From NCBI RefSeq assembly GCF_900141765.1, contig NZ_FSRK01000003.1, positions 248,001 through 312,000 of the forward strand: DNA of 64,000 bases. Reading direction: 5' to 3'. The stretch's first letter is position 1. Each line of letters starts with the position of its first letter. The position numbers and the translations under genes are program-made. Below are positions 33,704 through 41,975 of this stretch, piece after piece. Source of the stretch: Epilithonimonas zeae. Its GTDB lineage: Bacteria; Bacteroidota; Bacteroidia; Flavobacteriales; Weeksellaceae. The notes beneath the pieces are model-generated. The model saw only the letters and a program-made list of their open reading frames with translations. It ran no database searches and was not told the DNA's origin.

Positions 33704-34975
33704 TTATTTAAATCTTTCGTAAGCTGCTCTGTCCAACATCTCTCTATCATCCGGATGAGAAATCTCGATTAAAGCTTTTGCTCTTTGACGGAGATTTTTA
33801 CCGTAGAGATAAGCCGTTCCAAATTCCGTAACAACGTAATGAATATGACCTCTGGTTGTTACAACGCCTGCGCCTTGCTTCAGGAAAGGAACAATTCTCG
33901 GAACGCCCTTTTTGGTTCTGGAAGATAAAGCCATAATTGGTTTTCCACCTTCACTTAAAGCAGCACCACGCATAAAATCCATTTGCCCGCCAATTCCGCT
34001 GAATTGATAAGTCCCGATAGAATCTGCACAAACCTGACCAGTCAAATCAATCTCGATTGCTGAATTGATAGCGTGCATCTTTTTATTTTTCATAATGTTA
34101 ATCGGGAAATTAACGTGCTGAACATCCATAAAAGCAATCGATGGATTATCATCTACAAAGTCATACAATCTTCTGGTCCCAAAGCAAAAACTGGTAATCG
34201 TTCTATTGGTATGGGTTCCTTTATATTTATTGTTAATGATATCATTTTTAATCAAATCAATCACGCCATCACTTAACATTTCTGTATGAACACCAAGGTC
34301 TTTATGATTTCCCAAACATTTCAAAACCGCATCCGGAATAGTTCCGATTCCCATTTGCAAAGTGGCTTTATCATCAATCAATTCTGCAACGTGTTTCCCA
34401 ATCAGCATTTCTTCAGCACCAACTTTAGAACCGTAATCAATCGTCAAAAGGTCTTCTTCGCTCCAAACCAATTTCTCGATTCTGTTGATATGAATCATTC
34501 CATCGCCATGTGTTCTGGGCATTTTTGGATTAACAATAGCAATGATTTTTTTAGCGGTGTCAATCGCACTTCTCGCAACATCTACAGAAGTTCCCAATGT
34601 ACAATAACCGTGGTTATCTGGCGGAGAAACTGTTATCAAAGCCACATCAATTGGCAGAATTCCGTTTTTGAAAAGAATGGGGATTTCACTCAAAAAAATA
34701 GGAACATAGTCACCATTTTCACCATTCACAGCTTCACGAACCGGTGTGGAAGTGAATAATGAATTGACATAAAAATTGTCTTTATATTGAGGTTTTGCAA
34801 TTTCAACATTCCCTTGTTGTGTGATAGAAACCATTTCCACATTGCTCAAACGGGAAGATTGTTTTGCTAATTCATCATACAAAAGATTAGGCGTACACGC
34901 ACTGCCGTGTCCGAAAATCCTGTCACCGCTTTTTATGATTGAAACCGCTTCTTCTGAACTAACGTAATTGACCAT
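33704..34975 (-). CDS. Acetyl-CoA hydrolase / acetate CoA-transferase family protein
   Basis: A 423-residue enzyme of the Cat1/class I CoA-transferase family. N-terminal domain: YVSSEEAVSIIKSGDRIFGHGSACTPNLL. C-terminal domain: DYGSKVGAEEMLIGKHVAELIDDKATLQMGIGTIPDAVL and IDLTGQVCADSIGTYQFSGIGGQMDFMRGAALSEGGKPI, containing the oxyanion-hole Gly-rich segment, with IVTTRGHIHYVVTEFG near the end. It may activate or recycle the acetoacetate/acetate released by tyrosine degradation, given the neighbouring fahA, hppD and hmgA. This is inference from position. Acceptor specificity cannot be read from sequence. Confidence 0.9.
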   Translation of the reverse strand: MVNYVSSEEAVSIIKSGDRIFGHGSACTPNLLYDELAKQSSRLSNVEMVSITQQGNVEIAKPQYKDNFYVNSLFTSTPVREAVNGENGDYVPIFLSEIPILFKNGILPIDVALITVSPPDNHGYCTLGTSVDVARSAIDTAKKIIAIVNPKMPRTHGDGMIHINRIEKLVWSEEDLLTIDYGSKVGAEEMLIGKHVAELIDDKATLQMGIGTIPDAVLKCLGNHKDLGVHTEMLSDGVIDLIKNDIINNKYKGTHTNRTITSFCFGTRRLYDFVDDNPSIAFMDVQHVNFPINIMKNKKMHAINSAIEIDLTGQVCADSIGTYQFSGIGGQMDFMRGAALSEGGKPIMALSSRTKKGVPRIVPFLKQGAGVVTTRGHIHYVVTEFGTAYLYGKNLRQRAKALIEISHPDDREMLDRAAYERFK

Positions 34976-35160
34976 AGCAAGTTATTTTTTACAAATTTAC
35001 TTTCTAAAGATAAACAAAAAAATGAGCGTTATCAGTTTGGTTAAAAGTCATATTTCAAAGGTGATTTTAAATTTTAATGAAATTAATTTTCAATAATTCA
35101 AACAAAATTTATTTACTTTGTAATTCAAAGTTCTTTACAGTAATTAAAAACTCAAAAATT

Positions 35161-35452
35161 ATGATGACACAAAACCAAAGAAGCACTTTACTCTACTCAA
35201 TTCCATTTGTAATTCTAAGTATTCCGCTGATTGCGATGCAGTTTACCAAAGAAGTGAATTGGACTTTATCCGATTTTCTGATAATGGGAATTTTGCTTTT
35301 CATCACAACATTTACTATCGATTTTGTTTTGAAAAAATTTAAAACTTTAAAATCAAGGTTGATTCTAGTTGTTGCGACTCTTGCTTTATTAGTTTTTGGT
35401 TTGGGCAGAATTGGCAGTTGGGATTTTTGGAAGTCCGTTTGCTGGGAGTTAA
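35161..35452 (+). pseudogene. Small membrane protein gene interrupted by a frameshift
   Basis: From ATG 35161 (or 35164) the frame reads a two- to three-helix membrane protein: NQRSTLLYSIPFVILSIPLIAMQFTKEVNW, then LSDFLIMGILLFITTFTIDFVLKK and LILVVATLALLV. At the T5 run 35393-35397 the frame goes wrong. The next frame continues with VWAELAVGIFGSPFAGS and a stop at 35450-35452, right before a terminator, which is how this flavobacterial family normally ends. One extra T explains it. Without the shift the frame runs on through the terminator into hmgA antisense. Either a real frameshift, a slippage site or a sequencing error. Confidence 0.75.
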
Positions 35453-35466
35453 AAAGGATTATAAAC

Positions 35467-35497
35467 AAAAAGCTAACATTTCTATTAGCTTTTTTGT
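35467..35497. terminator. Terminator between the small membrane protein gene and hmgA
   Basis: Nine-bp stem AAAAGCTAA (35467-35475)/TTAGCTTTT (35485-35493), followed by a T run on the plus strand and preceded by A-rich sequence, so it works for both convergent genes. Confidence 0.75.
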
Positions 35498-35508
35498 TGT
35501 TTTTCAGA

Positions 35509-36660
35509 TTATTCCAACCAACTCGTTTTATAGGTTGGGTCTTCCACCCTTATTGCTTCTTCAGTCAATTTCAATGGCCGGAATGGGTCAACCATCACCG
35601 CATATTCATCTGTAAATTTTTTGCCAATACTTCTTTCCATCGCACCTGGATGCGGACCGTGCACAATTCCGCCCGGATGAAGAGAAAAATCCATCAAGTC
35701 GACGTGATTTCTGCTCATAAAATCACCTTCTGTGTAAAACAAAACCTCATCCGAATCAATATTGGAATGATTGTAAGGCGCAGGAATGGCTTGCGGATGA
35801 TAATCATACATTCTTGCACAGAATGAGCAAACCACAAAATTGTGCGCTTCGAAGTTCTGATGAACCGGAGGCGGTTGATGAATTCTTCCAGTAATCGGTT
35901 CGAAGTTCTTGATATTGAATTTGTAAGGATAAAAATAACCGTCCCAACCAACCACATCAAATGGATTCGTGGCATAAATGAAATCCGTGATTTGGTTTTC
36001 CTTTTTGACTTTAATCAGAAAATCGCCTTTCTCATTTTTTGGTTCTATAAAAGTGGGTGGAACAATATCACGCTCACAAAACGGCGAATGTTCAAGCAAT
36101 TGTCCAAACTCGTTCCTGTAGCGTTTTGGAGTGTAAATCGGCGAATGCGCTTCTATAAAAAAGAAGACATTTTTCTCCGATTCTACTTCCAATTGATAAA
36201 TTGTTCCTCTCGGAATAATGAGATAATCTCCGACGGAAAAATCGATATTTCCGAGCATGGTTTTCAGAATTCCTTTTCCTTCGTGAACGAAAAGTAATTC
36301 ATCGCATTCTGCATTTTTATAGAAATAGTTTGTCGATTTTCTTGGTTTCGCCAAACCCATTTTCAAATCATTGTTTAGCATCAGAACTTTTCGACTTTCC
36401 AAAAAGTCATCTTCGGCGGTCACTTTTGCACCTTTTATCATTCTAGGCGTGACGTTTTTTTCCACCGCAATTTTTGGTGTGACGTCTTTTACATTGCCAA
36501 TCGATTTGATTTGAGTCGGACGATAAGTATGATAAAGCAACGACGCAATCCCGTGAAAACCTTCTGTCCCAAAGAGTTGTTCGTAATAGAACTGGTCTTC
36601 TTCTGACTTGAAAATCGTGTGTCTTTTTTGAGGAACTTTCCCTAGCTGAACGTATCTCAT
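35509..36660 (-). CDS. hmgA: Homogentisate 1,2-dioxygenase
   Basis: A 383-residue Fe(II) enzyme opening the homogentisate ring to maleylacetoacetate. Cupin-type N-terminal domain (FVHEGKGILKTMLGNIDFSVGDYLIIPRGTIYQLEV), then the catalytic region: VVGWDGYFYPYKFNI, GRIHQPPPVHQNFEAHNFVVCSFCARMYDYHPQAIPAPYNHSN and FSLHPGGIVHGPHPGAMERS. The last block holds the iron-binding His/Glu region. Shorter than the human enzyme but normal for Bacteroidetes. Start ATG 36660 (MRYVQLGKVPQKRH); the longer frame to 36759 encodes a Lys-rich run unlike the family. It forms the tyrosine pathway with hppD and fahA, although unlinked transcriptionally. Confidence 0.95.
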   Translation of the reverse strand: MRYVQLGKVPQKRHTIFKSEEDQFYYEQLFGTEGFHGIASLLYHTYRPTQIKSIGNVKDVTPKIAVEKNVTPRMIKGAKVTAEDDFLESRKVLMLNNDLKMGLAKPRKSTNYFYKNAECDELLFVHEGKGILKTMLGNIDFSVGDYLIIPRGTIYQLEVESEKNVFFFIEAHSPIYTPKRYRNEFGQLLEHSPFCERDIVPPTFIEPKNEKGDFLIKVKKENQITDFIYATNPFDVVGWDGYFYPYKFNIKNFEPITGRIHQPPPVHQNFEAHNFVVCSFCARMYDYHPQAIPAPYNHSNIDSDEVLFYTEGDFMSRNHVDLMDFSLHPGGIVHGPHPGAMERSIGKKFTDEYAVMVDPFRPLKLTEEAIRVEDPTYKTSWLE

Positions 36661-36713
36661 TTTATTAGATTTGGCTTTTTTCAAATGTAATATTTTTTTC
36701 TGATACTTTGATT

Positions 36714-36776
36714 TGAACGCAAAGTTTGCAAAGATTTTTGAAAATATTTTAAGGTTCATAAAGGTGCTTCGCTCAG
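36714..36776. repeat. R4 interspersed element, copy b
   Basis: AACGCAAAGTTTGCAAAG followed by ATTTTTGA and, 30 bases on, AAAGGTGCTTCGCTCA, closely matching 14941-15003. It lies directly upstream of hmgA. Confidence 0.6.
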
Positions 36777-36795
36777 GAAAGAATTAAATACAAAC

Positions 36796-36844
36796 TTTGT
36801 CATTCCAAAGGAAACTCAACAGTCTGGTTCCTACTGAAAGACAA
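36796..36844. repeat. R3 element, decayed copy c
   Basis: Left arm TTTGTCATTCCAAAGGAA (36796-36813) is close to the R3 arm; the right arm TTCCTACTGAAAGACAA carries several changes and the core has shrunk to about 14 bases. Confidence 0.5.
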
Positions 36845-36888
36845 TATTGCATTTTTATCTGAATGTTGTTTGGATGCTGAATGTCATT

Positions 36889-37002
36889 AGCCCTGATGGT
36901 AGCGGCATCCTTTTTTGTCATTGCGATTGTACAATGTTGAACACATTACTTTACTACGTTCGCAATGACAAAAAAGATATAGCGGACAGCAGGTTCCCGG
37001 CT
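36889..37002 (+). repeat. R2 structured repeat, copy a
   Basis: Outer arms AGCC (36889-36892)/GGCT (36999-37002), constant blocks CTGATGGTAGCGG and GCGGACAGCAGGTTC. The inner arm CTTTTTTGTCATTGCGA (36910-36926) pairs perfectly over 17 bp with 36960-36976. It shares both constant blocks with 51230-51321, but the inner hairpin differs. Confidence 0.75.
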
Positions 37003-37095
37003 TCTAAAAATTCCGTAATAAAAAAGAATTATGAAAACCTTAAGATGCGTTTTTAATAGAAAATGTTATCTTTGAGAATATTAAAATTAGTACAG

Positions 37096-37779
37096 ATGAA
37101 TGATTCGTTAATGGTTTCTCAGTTGTCAGAAATAGAAAGAGCAGAATTTTACAGGAAAACGTATATGCACGTCGCAGTCGCTATTTTGGCTTTTGGAGCG
37201 GTGGAATATTTATTGTTACAGGCGATTCCGTTGGAGACAATTTTGTCTTTGGTGACGGGAAAATATATTTGGCTTGCCGTGATTGGAATTTTTTGGATGG
37301 TGTCTATGCTAGCCACAAAATTATCTTTCTCTGTGTCCAAAAACACACAATATTTGGGATTGGGACTGTTTGTTTTGATAGAAGCCGTGATTTTCTTACC
37401 AATGTTGGGAATTGCAAGTTTGTATGCGCCACAAATCATTACTCAAGCAGCTTTGGTAACCCTTTTTATGTTTGCCGGATTGACAGCAACAGTATTTTTC
37501 ACCAATAAAGATTTTTCTTTCCTTAGAAATATTATCGTAATTGGTGGTTTTGTAGCATTAGGCGTTATTGTTGTGGGTGCAATTTTCGGCTTCAATTTGG
37601 GACTTTGGTTCTCTCTGGCGATGGTTGGATTGGCAAGTGCGAGTATTCTTTATGAGACTTACAACATCAAAAATGTTTACACAAAAGGACAATATGTTGG
37701 CGCTGCTTTGCAAATGTTCTCATCGATAATGCTTTTGTTCTGGTATATTTTGAGAATATTTTTGAGCAGAAGAGATTAG
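37096..37779 (+). CDS. Bax inhibitor-1/YccA family membrane protein
   Basis: A 227-residue protein with seven predicted transmembrane helices and the BI-1 family pattern: FYRKTYMHVAVAILAFGAVEYLL at the start, the central MFAGLTATVFFTNKDFSFLRNIIVIGGFV, and the C-terminal SILYETYNIKN with Asp/Glu residues replaced by YET in the pore-lining region, then FWYILRIF. Homologues are pH-sensitive Ca2+-leak channels (BsYetJ); the role in Bacteroidetes is untested. I use ATG 37096 (MNDSLMV), not the frame's first ATG at 37063. Confidence 0.9.
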   Translation: MNDSLMVSQLSEIERAEFYRKTYMHVAVAILAFGAVEYLLLQAIPLETILSLVTGKYIWLAVIGIFWMVSMLATKLSFSVSKNTQYLGLGLFVLIEAVIFLPMLGIASLYAPQIITQAALVTLFMFAGLTATVFFTNKDFSFLRNIIVIGGFVALGVIVVGAIFGFNLGLWFSLAMVGLASASILYETYNIKNVYTKGQYVGAALQMFSSIMLLFWYILRIFLSRRD

Positions 37780-37814
37780 TATAGAAAGTCTTCGAGAATT
37801 GACATAATAATACA

Positions 37815-37845
37815 AACTCATCAAATTTTTTTGGTGAGTTTTTTT
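37815..37845 (+). terminator. Terminator of the BI-1 family gene
   Basis: Eleven-pair stem AACTCATCAAA (37815-37825)/TTTGGTGAGTT (37830-37840) with one T-G wobble, then a T run (37841-37845). Confidence 0.75.
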
Positions 37846-37892
37846 ATGTCAAAATTTTATTTTATCACAAAATTTCAATTTTAAAATAAAAT

Positions 37893-37910
37893 TGTTAGCT
37901 TTGTCTAACA
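37893..37910 (+). promoter_or_regulatory. Promoter of the TonB receptor with overlapping palindromic operator
   Basis: TAGCTTTG (37896-37903) is an exact -10 match. It lies inside the inverted repeat TGTTAG-N6-CTAACA (37893-37910). The ATG follows 11 bases later at 37922, so the leader is very short. A repressor bound to the palindrome would cover the -10. The TTAG...CTAA shape recalls DtxR/IdeR-type metal-dependent repressor sites; this is inference. Confidence 0.6.
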
Positions 37911-37921
37911 TTTTTGTTTCA

Positions 37922-39961
37922 ATGAAATTATTTATTCTTTATCTTATACTTTTATCGAGTTTACTTTTTGCTCAGACGGATTCTATCAAAATTGATTCTG
38001 TCAAAACTAATTTGGTCGATTCTTTTAAAAATCAAAAAGATATTGATGAAGTCACGATAACTCAGTTTTCTGTGAAGAAATTAAATAGTCCGATTTCGAC
38101 CGATGTTTATTCACAACAGTTTTTCAGGAAGAATCCGACACCTAATATTTTTGAATCGATTGCGATGGTAAATGGTGTGAAACCTCAACTCAATTGTTCG
38201 GTTTGTAATACGGGCGACATTCATATCAACGGCTTGGAAGGTGCTTATACAATGATTTTGATTGACGGAATGCCCATTGTGAGCTCACTCTCTACAGTTT
38301 ATGGTTTGAGCGGAATCCCAAATAGTTTGGTTGACAGAATCGAGATTACGAAAGGTCCGGCTTCATCTATTTTCGGGTCGGAAGCAATGGGTGGCGTGAT
38401 TAATATTATTACAAAAAATGCTTTGCAGGCTCCGAATTTCTCAGCGGATCTAATGACGGGAAATCAAGGTGAAATCAATCTGGACATTGCGAAAAAAGTA
38501 ATTGACAATAAGAATTTTTCGAGTTTATTGAGTATCAATTATTTTTATTTCGGAAACAGAATTGATCAGAATAAAGACAATTTTACAGACACTGCCTTGC
38601 AAAACAGAATCTCTGTTTTCAACAAGTGGAATTTTAAAAGAAAGGAAAACCGATTAGCAAGTTTTGCTTTGAGATATTTTTATGAAGACAGATTCGGTGG
38701 AGAAATGCAATGGAAAAAGGAAAACCGAGGTTCTGATGATGTTTACGGCGAAAGTATTTACACCAATCGATTTGAATTATTTGGCATCTATCAATTGCCG
38801 ACGAAGGAAAAACTTTTGCTCCAATATTCTTACAATTACCACGACCAAAATTCGTTTTATGGCAACACGCCTTATATGGCAACTCAGAAAGTTTTGTTTC
38901 TGCAACTTAATTGGGAGAAGCAATTGGGAAAACATAACCTGAAATCGGGAATCAGCTATAAATCAAATTTCTACGATGACAATACGCCCGGAACCGCCAA
39001 TTCTTCAGGACAAAACCAACCGATGAAATCTCCGATTACAGGCATTTATTTGGAAGATGAGTGGGAAATTAATGACAAAAATATGTTGCTTTTAGGTTAT
39101 AGATACGATTATCACAAGATTCACAAATCTGTGCACTCGCCGAGACTGGCTTGGAAATTTGAGCCCAATCCATACAATACTTTGAGGTTAAGTTTTGGAA
39201 CAGGTTTCCGTGTAGTAAATCTTTTTACAGAAGATCACGCAGCGCTGACTGGATCGCGAGAAGTCATTATCAAAGAAGATTTGAAACCTGAAAAATCTTT
39301 AAATACAAACCTTAGTTATCTGATGAAAATCCCTGTCAATAATTATTTTATCAATGTTGATATTAATGGTTTTTACTCTTATTTCAATAATAAAATTATT
39401 GGCGATTTTGATTCTCAGCCAGACAAGATTATTTACAACAATTTATCTGGACACGCCATTTCAAGAGGAGTTTCTGCAGAAATCAGTACAAACTGGACTT
39501 TGCCAATTCAACTGATGTTTGGAATAACTTATATGGATGTTTATCAGGAAAACAAAGGTGATAAAATTCAACAATTGCACGCGCCTAAATGGAGCGGAAC
39601 TTACAATTTGAGTTATCAATTTGCGAACAAATTTTCGCTGGATTGGACGGGACAATTTTATGGACCAATGCGACTGCCAACTGTTCCAGATGACTTCCGT
39701 CCGGAATATTCGCCTTGGTTTACATTGATGAATATCCAATTGACCAAGAAATTTGATAATGGGTTTGAGATTTATGGAGGCATTAGAAATCTATTAAATT
39801 TTACACCGAAAAATCCAATTCTGAGACCGTTTGACCCTTTTGATAATAATGTAGATGATATTGCGAGCAATCCGTACAGTTATACTTTCGATACGACTTA
39901 TGGCTATGCGCCGATGCAGGGAATTCGGACGTTTTTGGGGATTCGTTATCAGATTAGGTAG
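37922..39961 (+). CDS. TonB-dependent receptor with NCSVCNT plug motif
   Basis: A 679-residue outer-membrane transporter. The signal peptide (MKLFILYLILLSSLLFAQ) is followed by a TonB-box-like DEVTITQ and a plug domain (SIAMVNGVKPQLNCSVCNTGDIHINGLEGAYTMILIDGMPIVSS, then RIEITKGPASSIFGSEAMGGVINIITKN). The barrel ends FLGIRYQIR. The two cysteines in NCSVCNT at the plug surface are a feature of a Bacteroidetes receptor subgroup that I associate with metal or metal-complex uptake, without experimental certainty. The next gene, 32 bases on, encodes an exported thioredoxin-fold protein, suggesting a redox step linked to those cysteines or the cargo. Start ATG 37922 begins the signal peptide. Confidence 0.9.
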   Translation: MKLFILYLILLSSLLFAQTDSIKIDSVKTNLVDSFKNQKDIDEVTITQFSVKKLNSPISTDVYSQQFFRKNPTPNIFESIAMVNGVKPQLNCSVCNTGDIHINGLEGAYTMILIDGMPIVSSLSTVYGLSGIPNSLVDRIEITKGPASSIFGSEAMGGVINIITKNALQAPNFSADLMTGNQGEINLDIAKKVIDNKNFSSLLSINYFYFGNRIDQNKDNFTDTALQNRISVFNKWNFKRKENRLASFALRYFYEDRFGGEMQWKKENRGSDDVYGESIYTNRFELFGIYQLPTKEKLLLQYSYNYHDQNSFYGNTPYMATQKVLFLQLNWEKQLGKHNLKSGISYKSNFYDDNTPGTANSSGQNQPMKSPITGIYLEDEWEINDKNMLLLGYRYDYHKIHKSVHSPRLAWKFEPNPYNTLRLSFGTGFRVVNLFTEDHAALTGSREVIIKEDLKPEKSLNTNLSYLMKIPVNNYFINVDINGFYSYFNNKIIGDFDSQPDKIIYNNLSGHAISRGVSAEISTNWTLPIQLMFGITYMDVYQENKGDKIQQLHAPKWSGTYNLSYQFANKFSLDWTGQFYGPMRLPTVPDDFRPEYSPWFTLMNIQLTKKFDNGFEIYGGIRNLLNFTPKNPILRPFDPFDNNVDDIASNPYSYTFDTTYGYAPMQGIRTFLGIRYQIR

Positions 39962-39993
39962 ATGTTAGAAATTAGATTTAAGAAGTTAGATTA

Positions 39994-40473
39994 ATGAAAA
40001 TATTGACTTTCATATTATTAATGATTTCCGGAATTTTTAATTCGCAGGAAGTGAAGCAATATGGGTTTGAGAGTTTACCGGAAAAGTTGGAGAAACCGAT
40101 TTTGATTTTTATGAAAACTAATTGGTGTTCGATTTGTAAAATTCAGAAATATCAGATGGAGAAGGATTTGGAGTTGAGAAATCTGATTGATGAAAAGGTT
40201 TATTTTATCACTTTCAATCCTGAAAAACATAAAGAATCGATTACTTTTTTTGGTGAAAATTACAATTATATTTCAAATGGAAATTCTGGGATTCACGAAT
40301 TGGCGGTTGAAATTTCATCCAATAAAAAACCAGTTTATCCCAGCTGGATTTTGATTGATAAAGATGGGAAAATTTTGTTTCGAAATGAAGGATTGCTTGA
40401 TAATGGGATTTTGAAATTATTGATAAACACTTTGACTCCGCTCAGTGTGACATTAAACAAAAAAACCTTCTGA
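39994..40473 (+). CDS. Exported thioredoxin-fold protein
   Basis: A 159-residue protein with signal peptide (MKILTFILLMISGIFNSQ) and a thioredoxin fold whose active site is C45-S-I-C48 in MKTNWCSICKIQKYQME. A cis-Pro follows in KKPVYPSWILIDKDGKILFRNEG. WCxxC with SI between the cysteines departs from GP and PH types and resembles thioredoxin-like reductases of the DsbD/DUF255 neighbourhood. It is probably periplasmic and paired with the upstream TonB receptor (32-base gap, same strand). No membrane partner such as DsbD is nearby. Confidence 0.85.
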   Translation: MKILTFILLMISGIFNSQEVKQYGFESLPEKLEKPILIFMKTNWCSICKIQKYQMEKDLELRNLIDEKVYFITFNPEKHKESITFFGENYNYISNGNSGIHELAVEISSNKKPVYPSWILIDKDGKILFRNEGLLDNGILKLLINTLTPLSVTLNKKTF

Positions 40474-40491
40474 AAATTAATCCAGAAGGTT
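40464..40491 (-). terminator. Terminator of mpl
   Basis: Nine-bp stem AACCTTCTG (40464-40472)/CAGAAGGTT (40483-40491). On the minus strand it is followed by TTTTTTT. It overlaps the stop codon of the convergent thioredoxin gene. Confidence 0.7.
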
Positions 40492-40512
40492 GATAATCTA
40501 TATTTAATAATC

Positions 40513-41850
40513 TTATTTCGTCAAATCCAGACCGCCAAAATTACCGGAACTCATCATTACAAAAGCACCTTTTGATTTGTCTAACGTTTCCCAATATTGC
40601 TGTAAATCTTCTGCATTAGTAAACACTTTCAGATTCTCATTTTTGAATTTTTCCTTTATTAATTCTGGAGAAATCGGGTCCATTCTTTTGATTTTCAGAG
40701 CATCTTCGGAATAGAAAACGACGGCATTATCCAGGCCATCCATTGCGTGGTCATATTGCTCAAGGAAAACAGGATTCAGACTTGAGTAGGTGTGCAATTC
40801 TAAAAATCCGAATGTTTCAGTTTTTGAAAATTGTTCTGCAAATGCAGAAACTGTAGCCTTCACTTTGCTTGGTGCGTGTGCGAAATCTTTGTAAAGCAAA
40901 CCTCCGTCTTGCCTTTCGACTTTCTCCAATCTTTTTGAAGCGCCTTTGAAACTCATAATCGCTTCATAGAATTCTTCTTCCATAATTCCCAATTGCGAAC
41001 AGATGAATCTGGCACCCTCCATATTCAACAAATTGTGTTTGCCGAAAACGGACAGTGGAATATCGCCCATATCGGTTTTAAGATTCACAATGCCATCCAC
41101 GATTTCATAATCCGGTGTTTTGTATGGGATTTTACGGAAATAATTTTCAGCACTTTGTACCACTTTTACCACTTCTTCATCTTCCTCGTTATAAACCAAA
41201 ACACCACCAGGCGTAATGCTCGCAACAAATTTTCTGAACTGTTCCACATAATCATCAAACGTTTTGAAAACATTGATATGATCCCAGGCAATTCCGGAAA
41301 CTAATGCAATGTTAGGTTGATAAAGCAAAAACTTAGAACGCAAATCAATCGGAGAAGAAAGATATTCGTCACCTTCAAGAATCATAAAATCATTATCCTC
41401 CGTAATCTTCACCATACAATCAAAACCTTCCAACTGCGCACCGACCATATAATCGATGTCTTTTTGATGGAAGTTTAAAACGTGAAGAATCATTGATGTA
41501 ATGGTAGTTTTCCCGTGGGAACCGCCGATGACTACTCTGGTTTTTTCTTTGGATTGTTCGTAGAGAAACTCTGGATAAGAATAGATTTTCAAACCTAATT
41601 CTTTTGCTTTTGCGAGTTCGGGATTGTCTGCGTGGGCGTGCATTCCGAGAATTACGGCATCAATATCCGAAGTCAATTTCTCCGGAAACCAACCTAATTC
41701 TGCAGGAAGAATCCCTCTTTTTTCCAATCTGGATTTTGAAGGTTCAAAAATAGCATCGTCTGAGCCTGTGACCTGATAGCCTTTATCTTTGAGCGCAATG
41801 GCAAGATTGTGCATCGCAGAACCGCCAATAGCAATAAAATGGGTTTTCAA
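40513..41850 (-). CDS. mpl: UDP-N-acetylmuramate:L-alanyl-gamma-D-glutamyl-meso-diaminopimelate ligase
   Basis: A 445-residue Mur ligase-family enzyme used in recycling cell-wall tripeptide. The N-terminal Rossmann domain is MKTHFIAIGGSAMHNLAIALKDKGYQVTGSDDAIFEPSKSRLEKRGI. The ATP-binding motif is GGSHGKTTITSM (P-loop at 110-116). The central segment DFMILEGDEYLSSPIDLRSKFLLYQPNIALVSGIAWDHINVF and the C-terminal YKDFAHAPSKVKATVSAFAEQF are typical of Mpl and distinguish it from MurC. Length fits. It stands alone, convergent with the thioredoxin gene. Confidence 0.9.
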   Translation of the reverse strand: MKTHFIAIGGSAMHNLAIALKDKGYQVTGSDDAIFEPSKSRLEKRGILPAELGWFPEKLTSDIDAVILGMHAHADNPELAKAKELGLKIYSYPEFLYEQSKEKTRVVIGGSHGKTTITSMILHVLNFHQKDIDYMVGAQLEGFDCMVKITEDNDFMILEGDEYLSSPIDLRSKFLLYQPNIALVSGIAWDHINVFKTFDDYVEQFRKFVASITPGGVLVYNEEDEEVVKVVQSAENYFRKIPYKTPDYEIVDGIVNLKTDMGDIPLSVFGKHNLLNMEGARFICSQLGIMEEEFYEAIMSFKGASKRLEKVERQDGGLLYKDFAHAPSKVKATVSAFAEQFSKTETFGFLELHTYSSLNPVFLEQYDHAMDGLDNAVVFYSEDALKIKRMDPISPELIKEKFKNENLKVFTNAEDLQQYWETLDKSKGAFVMMSSGNFGGLDLTK

Positions 41851-41939
41851 TTCTGAATAATTTTAGACAAAAGTAAGGAAAGATGTTAGAAGTGGGAAGC
41901 GTGATCTTAGATTTTTATCCTTGATTTTGGAAATAAAAA

Positions 41940-41966
41940 AAACCTGACTTTATAAAAATCAGGTTT
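41940..41966 (-). terminator. Terminator of the small unknown at 41976
   Basis: Stem AAACCTGA (41940-41947)/TCAGGTTT (41959-41966), with a T8 tract following on the minus strand, 10 bases after the gene's stop. Confidence 0.75.
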
Positions 41967-41975
41967 CGAGAATAT

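Noticed and set aside
35077-35826. Long plus-strand open frame of 249 codons continuing past the small membrane protein
   Set aside because: The second half is antisense to hmgA and runs through a terminator. It is the product of the frameshift at 35393-35397.
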